Notes under the pieces: model-generated | Told to the model about the DNA's origin: nothing | The model's database searches: none | What the model saw: the letters and a program-made list of their open reading frames with translations, nothing else | In this document: one piece after another, positions 46,067 through 53,900 of the stretch | How positions within the stretch are numbered: the stretch's first letter is position 1 | Layout: every line of letters begins with the position of its first letter | Translations under genes and position numbers: made by a program | DNA from: JALHMQ01 sp020248785 | GTDB lineage: Bacteria; Pseudomonadota; Gammaproteobacteria; Burkholderiales; Burkholderiaceae_F | Assembly (NCBI GenBank): GCA_046343415.1 | Contig: JBKDNL010000028.1 | Span: 10,949 to 74,948 of the forward strand | DNA: 64,000 nucleotides | Direction: 5' to 3'

Positions 46067-46261
46067 ATGAACGACCACACCAAACACGCCGTCGACGCTC
46101 TTGCCGTCACGACCACCGTCGCCACCGTGTTTCAGTGGCTCCCCGCCATTGCGGCGCTGCTGTCGATTGTGTGGACGATCATCCGGCTTTACGAGACAAA
46201 AACTGTGCAAGGGATTTTCGAATGGCTCAAGACAAAATTCGCCTCGCTGTTGGGGCGCTGA
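46067..46261 (+). CDS. Holin
   Basis: This 64-residue protein has a hydrophobic stretch LAVTTTVATVFQWLPAIAAL followed by LSIVWTIIRLY, one to two transmembrane helices, and a basic C terminus (WLKTKFASLLGR). It lies directly before the endolysin gene, overlapping it by 40 bases. This matches class II/III-type holins that trigger lysis by forming inner-membrane lesions. Confidence 0.82.
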   Translation: MNDHTKHAVDALAVTTTVATVFQWLPAIAALLSIVWTIIRLYETKTVQGIFEWLKTKFASLLGR

Positions 46262-46689
46262 CCATCTCGGGCTCACTGCTGGTGAGCTTGGCGTTGCACG
46301 AGGGCTACCGGGGACAGGCGTACGTCCCCGTGCCCGGCGACGTGCCAACCATCGGCTTCGGCACGACCGGCGGCGTCAAGATGGGCGATACGACCACGCC
46401 CGAGCGCGCTCTCGTGCGCCTGCTCGCGGACGCGGATCGCTTTGCCCAGGCCGTGCGCCGCTGCGCGCCCGTGCCGATGTTCCAGCACGAGTTCGACGCC
46501 TACGTCAGCCTGACCTACAACATCGGCGAGGGAGCGTTCTGCCGCTCGACCCTGGCGCGCCGGCTGAACGCAGGCGACTACAAAGGCGCCTGCGATGAAA
46601 TCCTGCGCATGGACAAGTTCCAAGGCCAGCCACTGCCGGGCCTGACTGCCCGGCGCCAAAAGGAGCATCGCAAATGCTTGGGCCGGTAG
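46222..46689 (+). CDS. SAR endolysin, lysozyme family GH24
   Basis: This 155-residue protein has an N-terminal hydrophobic segment with weakly hydrophobic residues (IRLAVGALTISGSLLVSLAL), typical of a signal-anchor-release domain. The catalytic Glu27 in LHEGYRG follows immediately, and PGDVPTIGFGTT supplies Asp40 and Thr43. The C-terminal AYVSLTYNIGEGAFCRSTLA is the conserved lysozyme substrate-groove block. It cuts peptidoglycan after release from the membrane. Confidence 0.9.
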   Translation: MAQDKIRLAVGALTISGSLLVSLALHEGYRGQAYVPVPGDVPTIGFGTTGGVKMGDTTTPERALVRLLADADRFAQAVRRCAPVPMFQHEFDAYVSLTYNIGEGAFCRSTLARRLNAGDYKGACDEILRMDKFQGQPLPGLTARRQKEHRKCLGR

Positions 46690-47177
46690 GACTGCGCAAC
46701 ATCGAGCGCGGGCTGTGGATCGCGCTCATCGGCGTCAGCGGGCTGTTCTGCTTCAGCCTGTACGCGGAAAACGCGAAGCTCAAGCTCGAAATCGCCGAGC
46801 GTGAGAACGACATCATCATGCATATCGCCGAGAGCGAAGCCAAGCTGCGCCAGCAGGAAGCCGCGGCGGTAAAGCGCGTAAACCAACTGGAGATCGAACA
46901 TGCCGCGCAATCTCAAGATCGTGACCGCGCTCTGTCTGCTGCTCTTGGCCGGCTGCGCGACGCAGAAGCCCGTGCCGCCCGTAAGCCCGCCGCGGATGCC
47001 CCCGCCACCTGCCGCGATTACGGCGCCAGTCCAGACCAACTTTCTGTGTCTGACCGAGAAATTCTTGTACGGCTCGGAGCAGCAGCGGACGAAGTTGCTG
47101 GACGACTTGCGCTCTGTCGCGCCTACGTCGATACCTTGCGAGAGCTAGCACACACTAACATGTTAGACGTACAATAG
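46674..47177 (+). CDS. i-spanin (Rz-like)
   Basis: This 167-residue protein has an N-terminal transmembrane helix (LWIALIGVSGLFCFSLYAEN) and a long periplasmic coiled coil (KLKLEIAERENDIIMHIAES...). It overlaps the endolysin end. With the nested lipoprotein in the +1 frame it makes a two-component spanin that fuses inner and outer membranes at lysis. Confidence 0.85.
   Translation: MLGPVGLRNIERGLWIALIGVSGLFCFSLYAENAKLKLEIAERENDIIMHIAESEAKLRQQEAAAVKRVNQLEIEHAAQSQDRDRALSAALGRLRDAEARAARKPAADAPATCRDYGASPDQLSVSDREILVRLGAAADEVAGRLALCRAYVDTLRELAHTNMLDVQ
46900..47148 (+). CDS. o-spanin lipoprotein (Rz1-like), nested in Rz
   Basis: This 82-residue protein is wholly inside the i-spanin gene in another frame. 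The signal sequence MPRNLKIVTALCLLLLAGC ends in a lipobox (LAGC, Cys19). The mature part is Pro-rich (PVPPVSPPRMPPPPAA), as in Rz1. It is predicted to sit in the outer-membrane inner leaflet and bind the i-spanin. The embedded arrangement is classical. Confidence 0.87.
   Translation: MPRNLKIVTALCLLLLAGCATQKPVPPVSPPRMPPPPAAITAPVQTNFLCLTEKFLYGSEQQRTKLLDDLRSVAPTSIPCES
47155..47166. promoter_or_regulatory. CTAAC-AT-GTTAG palindrome after the spanin genes
   Basis: The palindrome is followed by TACAAT at -10 distance, with no clear -35. It is inside the last codons of the i-spanin gene and upstream of the gene at 47181. Confidence 0.5.
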
Positions 47178-47180
47178 GCG

Positions 47181-47651
47181 ATGGCGCTCAAGATCACATC
47201 AGACGAGGAGCTGCAGGAACTCGCCCTCGAACTCGGCGCGACCGTCGATTTCGGCGATGGGCGGGTGTTCAACGCGGCCAGCCGGCAGGGCGCGCGCCGC
47301 CGCAAGGCGGCCGAGCCGGCCGCGCCGCCCCCTGCGCCGCCCACAGCCCCGGCGGTGGACATGGCGCCCGTCCTGAAGGTACTGGAGGGCCAGCAAGAGC
47401 TGGTGCGCAGCCTCGCGGCCCTGGCTGAGCGGCCCGCCCCTCCTCCCGCCCCGGCCCCCGTGGTGGTGAAGGAGACGACGGTGGTCACAGGCTGGACGTT
47501 TCAGATCGAGCGCGCCGGCCCGATGGGGCTGGCGAAGCAAATCACCGCAGTGCCGACGCTGGGCGTGGCCCCGCCGGGCAAGAAGCTGCAGCATGTTTTC
47601 GAGATCGAGCGGGACGCCAACGGCGCCATCTCCGCTCTTGTCTGTAAGTAG
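47181..47651 (+). CDS. Hypothetical late protein with Pro-rich linker (156 aa)
   Basis: The N-terminal region (ITSDEELQELALELGATVDF) is followed by an Ala/Pro-rich stretch and a C-terminal globular part (TGWTFQIERAGPMGLAKQIT, HVFEIERDANGAISALV). Spacing to the next gene is short. Function is unknown, probably virion-associated by position. Confidence 0.68.
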   Translation: MALKITSDEELQELALELGATVDFGDGRVFNAASRQGARRRKAAEPAAPPPAPPTAPAVDMAPVLKVLEGQQELVRSLAALAERPAPPPAPAPVVVKETTVVTGWTFQIERAGPMGLAKQITAVPTLGVAPPGKKLQHVFEIERDANGAISALVCK

Positions 47652-47659
47652 GAGAAACA

Positions 47660-48145
47660 ATGCCCATCCTCACAAGCGAAATTGAGGCGCGCTTTTCCGG
47701 CGGCGCCGGCAACTCGAACCCCTTGCTGTCCATCGGCGGGGTGAAGTCCAGCGTCCAAGTCACGGCGGCGCTGTTTGACGACGTGGACAGCGCCGAGTCA
47801 GCGGCCGGCGACACGGAGTACCGCTGCGTCTACATCCACAACGCCAACGGCACGCTGACGCTGCAGAACCCGGTGATCTGGCTGACGGCTGAGTCGCCGA
47901 ACTACATCGACATCGGCGTCGGGGCGAGCGCGGTCAACGCGACCGAGACGGCCGTGGCGAACGAAAACACCGCGCCGGCCGGCGTGTCGTTCTCCAGTCC
48001 CGGCAATAAGGGCGCGGGCCTCGCGCTGGGCAACATCCCGCCGGGCCAGCACAAAGCGGTGTGGGTGCGCCGCACGATCCCGGCCGCGGCCGGCGCCGCG
48101 GCCGGCTCGTTCTCGTTCCGTGTCGAAGGCGACACGCTGCCGTAA
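47660..48145 (+). CDS. Small beta-rich structural-type protein (161 aa)
   Basis: It opens MPILTSEIEARFSGGAGNSN and contains many short strands (YRCVYIHNANGTLTLQNPVI, FSFRVEGDTLP), typical of virion appendage or decoration domains. AGGAG-type ribosome site. No defined family. Confidence 0.68.
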   Translation: MPILTSEIEARFSGGAGNSNPLLSIGGVKSSVQVTAALFDDVDSAESAAGDTEYRCVYIHNANGTLTLQNPVIWLTAESPNYIDIGVGASAVNATETAVANENTAPAGVSFSSPGNKGAGLALGNIPPGQHKAVWVRRTIPAAAGAAAGSFSFRVEGDTLP

Positions 48146-48154
48146 GGACTAGAG

Positions 48155-48613
48155 ATGTCAACTGACGTTGGGCTTGGATACACGGAAGGCTCGGGCCGGC
48201 AAGTCGCCGCCCTGCGCGACGCGGGCAACGTCGACCACCAAAAGGCGCTGGTCGAGTTCGAGGGCGCCGACACCGAGCCGCGCAAAGTCTCGGCTGCGAG
48301 CCCGCTGCCCGTGGAGGCGTACGGCGAGGTGGTCGAGGCCATCGAGGCGATGCGCATGGCGGTGCAAGCGATGACCCGCACTATCGGCCTGATGCAGCCG
48401 GACGCTGCCGCGCGCATGCGCGTGGCCGTCGATGCGATCTCATCGGGCCTGACGCTCGCCACGGTGACCGCAGTGGGCACGGTCACCACGGTCACCACGG
48501 TCAACACGGTGACCAACCAGGCGCAGATGGGCGGCCTTTCGACGCAAGACCAAGTGCCGGCGCTCATGCGCATGGCCGCAAACAGCCTTCGCTCTAACAT
48601 CCTGGTGACCTGA
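48155..48613 (+). CDS. Hypothetical structural-region protein (152 aa)
   Basis: A helical middle (AIEAMRMAVQAMTRTIGLMQ) and a Thr/Val-rich stretch VTAVGTVTTVTTVNTVTNQ coded by short repeats are followed by MGGLSTQDQVPALMRMAANS. Short proteins of this layout sit next to kelch-type virion proteins in some prophages. Function unknown. Confidence 0.65.
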   Translation: MSTDVGLGYTEGSGRQVAALRDAGNVDHQKALVEFEGADTEPRKVSAASPLPVEAYGEVVEAIEAMRMAVQAMTRTIGLMQPDAAARMRVAVDAISSGLTLATVTAVGTVTTVTTVNTVTNQAQMGGLSTQDQVPALMRMAANSLRSNILVT

Positions 48614-48614
48614 C

Positions 48615-50048
48615 ATGGCAACGACCAACGGCAACCGCAAAATCCTCGACCTGAAGCGCTGGGAGTTCTGCACCCCGGCGCCGACCGCCAAGGTGGCGGG
48701 CGCATTCGTCGCATCCTCGCGCCACTACCGACAGCAGCAGTTATTCGTCGCCAGTAACTCAGCCGCTTGGCTCTACAACCCGAACGAGGATGGCTGGGTG
48801 GCGCTTCCGTCGCCGGCGCTGGCCGGCACGTTTGGCGCGGGCGCCTCGGGCTGTGCCGCGGGCCACTCCATCGGCACGACGGTGGGCGCACAGGCGCTCA
48901 CGGCGACGGGCGGCACGGTCAACACAATCGGCACCAACCAGTCGCTTGCGCGCGATCTGCGCGGGTACAAGGTGCAAATCCTCGCCGGCCCGAATGCGGG
49001 CGCCACGCTCGATATCGTCTCGAACACCATTGGCGCGGCCGCCACGATCACGGTGCCGACGCAGGGCGCGGCGTTCACTGCCTCGACCGTCTACCGTCTG
49101 CTGACGCCGACCTTCTACGTGGTGGGCGCGGGCACGCTCGCAGCGGGCTCGTTTCGCAAATACTGCTTCGCCACGAATATCTGGACGACGCTGGCGAACA
49201 CCGGCCTGCCGGCTTCGCTCGGCACGGACGGCAAGCTAATCTCCACGCCCTCGTGGATGGACAACGGCTACCTGAACTTTGGCTCGGGCACCGCAACCGC
49301 TGGCGCAGCGGCCGCTCTGACGCAGACTGGCAAGACCTGGGCGGTGAACCAGTGGACGAATTCGCAGGCGCAGATCGTCGCCGGCCCGGGCGCGGGCCAG
49401 ATTCGGACGATTGCCTCCAACACCGCCGACACGCTGACGGTTAGCCCGGCCTGGGCCACCGCCCCGGGCGCCGGCTCGGTCTATCAAATCCAGGCCAACG
49501 ACGACTTCATCTACTACATCGGCAACAACGCGGTCACCATGTTCCGCTACTCGATCAGCGCGAACACCTGGACGACGCTGGCCCCCGGTGTCGCACGCGC
49601 CGGTGCGCCGGGCGCGGGCATGAGCGGCCACTGGGTGTGGGGCGCGACCGAGTCGGACTGGAACGCCGAGAGCACGATCCAGAACGGGCGCTACATCTAC
49701 TCGTTCCGTGGCGCCGGCGGCGCCGCGATCGACCGCTACGACATCGCCGCGAACGCCTGGGCCGCGGTTACCTACGCGCCAGCGACCGAGACGTTCGGCG
49801 CGGGGTCGACGTACACCTTGATCGAGGGCGATATCTTCGTCTGCAAAGAAGCGACCGGCCGCTGGTTCCGCTTCAAGTGCGCAACGAACGAGATGGACGG
49901 CTGGACCACACAGCTCTACCCGCACGGTGCCGCGCTGGTGGGCGACACAGCCTTCGACGCGACGTACTTCGACGGCGCCACCAAAATCCACTACGTCTAC
50001 TCGATCCTCAACACGAGCGCAATCACGTTGCGCCAAATGGTGATCTGA
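48615..50048 (+). CDS. Kelch-like beta-propeller virion protein (477 aa)
   Basis: Repeated motifs of the type WLYNPNEDGWVALPSPALAG, ATNIWTTLANTGLP, YSISANTWTTLAPG and YDIAANAWAAVTYAPA show a six- or seven-bladed kelch-like propeller. Blades are interrupted by GAGA-type insertions. It probably forms a surface appendage or baseplate element. It is coupled to the next small gene. Confidence 0.75.
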   Translation: MATTNGNRKILDLKRWEFCTPAPTAKVAGAFVASSRHYRQQQLFVASNSAAWLYNPNEDGWVALPSPALAGTFGAGASGCAAGHSIGTTVGAQALTATGGTVNTIGTNQSLARDLRGYKVQILAGPNAGATLDIVSNTIGAAATITVPTQGAAFTASTVYRLLTPTFYVVGAGTLAAGSFRKYCFATNIWTTLANTGLPASLGTDGKLISTPSWMDNGYLNFGSGTATAGAAAALTQTGKTWAVNQWTNSQAQIVAGPGAGQIRTIASNTADTLTVSPAWATAPGAGSVYQIQANDDFIYYIGNNAVTMFRYSISANTWTTLAPGVARAGAPGAGMSGHWVWGATESDWNAESTIQNGRYIYSFRGAGGAAIDRYDIAANAWAAVTYAPATETFGAGSTYTLIEGDIFVCKEATGRWFRFKCATNEMDGWTTQLYPHGAALVGDTAFDATYFDGATKIHYVYSILNTSAITLRQMVI

Positions 50049-50212
50049 TGACCACGCTCGCTGAACTGATCGGGGTGCTCCAGGGCAAGCTGGCGAACCT
50101 GTCGACGCTTCGCACTTCGGCCGAGAGGCTGGGGGATTTGGAGCGGGTCGCCGCGCTCGACGCGGAACTGACAGAAACGCAAGTCACGCTGGACGCGCTG
50201 CTCGCGGAGTAA
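50048..50212 (+). CDS. Small helical protein (54 aa)
   Basis: Start overlaps the previous stop (TGATG). It is almost entirely alpha-helical (TLAELIGVLQGKLANLSTLR and LERVAALDAELTETQVTLDA), likely a coiled-coil trimerisation or chaperone peptide paired with the propeller protein. Function unknown. Confidence 0.65.
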   Translation: MTTLAELIGVLQGKLANLSTLRTSAERLGDLERVAALDAELTETQVTLDALLAE

Positions 50213-50215
50213 CGA

Positions 50216-50974
50216 ATGCTGCTCACGCTGCTCCAGAGTCAGAGCGGCGGCGGCACGACAGTCGTTGGCCGGACTTATTCGTTCGGCTACTCGGTCACGG
50301 GCGTCGTCGGGCGGGACTTCGCCTTCACCTACACGGTGCAGGACGGGTCGACCTCGGCTGTCGGCCGCGACTTCTCGTTCAATTACAACGTCGTCACGGC
50401 GGCCGGCCAGACGTTTACGTTCACCTACAGCATCGTCGCCCCGGTCGGGCGCGAGTTCGCGTTCAACTACAACGTCGTCGCCCCGGCCGGGCGCGAGTTC
50501 GCGTTCAGCTACAACGTCGGCGCCCCGGCCGGGCGCGGGGTCGCGTGCACCTACGCGGTGCACGATGGCTCGACCGCGGCGGTCGGGCGCGAGTTCGCGT
50601 TCAGCTACAACGTCGTCGCCCCGGTCGGGCAGGACTTCTCGTTCACGTACAACGTCGTCGCCCTGGTCGGGCAGGACTTCGAGTTCACTTACAGCGTCGC
50701 CGGGCCGGCGCTCTCGGTGGCCGGCCGCGACTTCAGTTTCAGCTACGGGGTGGCCGGGCCGGTCGGCCGGGAGTTCGCTTTCACTTACAACGTGCAGGGC
50801 TTCGGCCTGCCGTTCATGGGCTGGGACTTCTCTAACGGCAGCGCCCCCAAGAAGAAAAAACAGACTTACAATGCAGACTTGGTACTCCGCGACGATGAGG
50901 AGGTGCTGTCCCTCATCGCCTCTTTGATGGCACAGGGCTACTTCAATGGCGAAGTTCAACGCGAAACTGTCTAA
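50216..50974 (+). CDS. Protein built of ~14-residue beta repeats (252 aa)
   Basis: From about residue 16 to 210 the sequence repeats the pattern VGREFAFNYNVVAPA: a Gly-Arg/Gln-(E/D)-F turn followed by alternating F-x-F-x-Y-x-V strand residues, about 14 times, with two longer linkers. This predicts a beta-solenoid or stacked hairpin rod. The C-terminal 45 residues (KKKKQTYNADLVLRDDEEVL) are unrelated. It is likely a fibre or spike shaft. The end overlaps the polyvalent gene by 29 bases. Confidence 0.72.
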   Translation: MLLTLLQSQSGGGTTVVGRTYSFGYSVTGVVGRDFAFTYTVQDGSTSAVGRDFSFNYNVVTAAGQTFTFTYSIVAPVGREFAFNYNVVAPAGREFAFSYNVGAPAGRGVACTYAVHDGSTAAVGREFAFSYNVVAPVGQDFSFTYNVVALVGQDFEFTYSVAGPALSVAGRDFSFSYGVAGPVGREFAFTYNVQGFGLPFMGWDFSNGSAPKKKKQTYNADLVLRDDEEVLSLIASLMAQGYFNGEVQRETV

Positions 50975-53900
50975 CTGCGTAAAGACGGCGGGCAAGTTCA
51001 CCCCGTCCGAGATCGCCAAGCTGGACGACGCTGCTGCGGCCTACGGCGAGGACACCGACGCCTACATCGCTGCGGTGCAAGACGCCATCGCCAGCACCGA
51101 GGCCATGATGGGCCTGATCCGGGAGCAGGCACAAGCTGCCGCCGCCCTGGCGCCCACCGCCGAAAGCAGCGTGCAGGGCGCCCGCCCCGCGCGCCGCGTG
51201 AGCAAGGTCGAGCTGGCCGACATGCAGGAGATCGACTCCGCTGTCGAACGCTACGAGGGCGCCCGCAAGCAGAAGGACGCCGACGAGGCCGCCCGCTGGC
51301 TGTACGACGAGGCGCGCGAGAACGAGAGCCCGCGCGTGCGGGAGTACGCCCGCCAGAAGTTCGAGGAGGCGGTCGACCCGATCACCCGCGAGGGCATCGA
51401 GCGCACGTCCAACAACAACGCCGGCCGCAAGTCGAGCTGGAACCACTTCGTCGAAACGAACACCGAGACGGCCGCGCTGCCTGACTCGCTCGACAGCGCG
51501 CCGGGCCAGGACAACGCTATCCCGGCCAGCGAGCTGAAGTACGACAACTGGGCGCTGACGCCCGAGGAGTCGCAGATCGTGGGCGGCGCGCTCGCTGACG
51601 TGCAGCAAAGCCCCGCGGGCAAGCTGATGTCGGTGGCTGCAAAGATGATCGACGGCGTCGTCGGCATGCAGCACAGGGAGGGAGAACACTACGCGGCGGC
51701 CATCACGGGCGGGCGCTGGGGGCAGGCGTATATCGGCTTCACGCGCCTGCTACTGGACTCGCTCGCTGCAAACGCGGACGGCGCGAAGGCTGACCTGCGC
51801 CTGACGCTCGCGCACGAGCTGACGCACGTCGTGGACGCCAAAGCCGCGGAGGGCACAAGCCGCTTTGCTTCAGACAGCGAAACGAGCCCGGTCTACTCGG
51901 ACGGCACTACGCACGGCCCGGTGATGCAGGAGGCGCTCGACTACTTTGCGCGGGGCGGCGGCAACGAGTCGATCACTGCAGCACTGGAATACGCCATCGT
52001 GCGGCTCGCGTTCGGCGACAAGAGTGCGGGCGTGTTCGGCCGCCGCGAACTGACGCCCCGGCTGATCGAGCTTTACTACAATGACGCCGATACCCTCGAA
52101 GCAGAGCTGCCGCAGGCGCATGCCTTCGTCAAGGCCCTGGTCGAGGCCCCCAACTTCACGGCAATCAAGGACACCTTCAATGGGCGACGGGCTGCAAGCA
52201 GCGATGAACGCGTTCAAGGATCGGTTCGGGTACTACCCGCAGATCGGAGCGCGAATGACTCGGGATCAATTTCTGGAAGCAATCGACAAATCGGTGCGCG
52301 CGGGCGAAGTGGTGCAAGCCCTGCGCCGGCCGGAGCCGGAAGTGGCGGGGGGTCGGACGGCACTGGCCGACTAGAGTTCAGCATCCCCGAGCCGGACGAG
52401 TCCGGCCGGATGGGCCACGCTTTGAACACCATCAAGGGCGCGCTCACCAACTGGCGCAACCTGCCCGGCGCCCTAGGCTGGCTGTCGCTGCGGCAGATCG
52501 CCGACCGCTTCCAGGCGTACCCCAGCGTCAAGCGGTTCGTGGGCGCCTCCCTGCAGATGGGGCAGCGCGCCGAGCAGATCATGGGCGAGGTCAACAACGC
52601 CCTGAAGCCGTGGCGCAACCTGCAGGCCGACACGCAGCGTCAGCTTGGCAAAGTCATGCTCGAAGCGACGATGGAGCAGGTGCACGTCGACCAGAGCTGG
52701 GACAGCGAGGCCAACGCGCACCTGCGCGTGGAAGACCCCGACCTGAGGGCCTCGAACCGCCGCACCTACGAGCGGCTGCGCGCCGCCTACGTGGCGCTGC
52801 CGGAGCGGGCCACGCAGGTCTACAAGCAAGTCCGCGAGACGGGCAAGAAGCAGTGGGGGGCGCTGGCCGAGGCGCGCGCCACGGACATCATGCGCGCGTA
52901 CAAGCAAGACCTCGCGCCGATCTTCAGCGACGAGGAGCTGCGCAAGCTGGTCGCCGACAAGAAGGAGCGCGACCGCATCGCCAGCCAGTTGAAGTCGATG
53001 CCGATGACGGTCACGCAGCGCGCGGCCACCAAGCGGCTGATCGAGCATGCGGAGACGAACTTCATGGAGCAGGTGGCCATGAAGGGGCCGTACTTCCCGC
53101 TGGTGCGTCATGGCGATCACGTCGTGGTCGCCAAGAGCAACGACTTCAACAGCGCCGCCGACGCCTACCGCGCCAGCCGCGACAAGCTGCAGGCGCTCTA
53201 CGACCGTGAGCCGCCGACCACCGAGGCCGAGGAGCGCCAGCTCGACACCGACATCAAGGCCGCGCGGGGCGAGATGCAGGCTGCGAAGACGCGCCTGGAC
53301 GCGCTCAAGACGAGCGAGCAGCACTACCTCGTGTCGTTTTTCGAGCACGACTGGGAGGCGCAGGCGTACAAGCGCAAACTGGACGCCGACCCGGATGTTC
53401 AAAAAGCGAGCCTGTCCACGAAAGTTGAACAGCGCGCCCAGCATGAGCAGCGGTTCGACGGCGCCAGCCCGCAGTTCGTGCGCAAGCTGGAAGACGAGCT
53501 GGTGCGCTCGCTCGGCAAAGCCGACTCCAGCGCCGTGCGCAACGCCGTGCGGGAGATTTACCTGCGGGCCGCGCCCGACCGCTCTGCCCTGAAGTCGGAG
53601 CTGCGCCGCCTGAACGTGCCCGGCGCCAAGTCCACCGAGATGATGCGCGGCTTCGCCGCCCGCAGCATGGGCAACGCGTTCCGCATCAGCCGCATGGAGT
53701 TCGGCGGCGACCTGCAGGACGCCCTGGCCGAGATGAAGGCGTCGGACAGCCGCGACGAGGTGCTGGTCGCCAACGAGCTGCAGGCCCGCATGCTGTCGGC
53801 GTTCACCCCGCCGCAGCAGAACATGGTCATCGACTCGCTGGCGCAGATGGCGCACCTGACGTACCTGGGCCTGTCGCCGTCGTACCTGCTGATCAACGCC

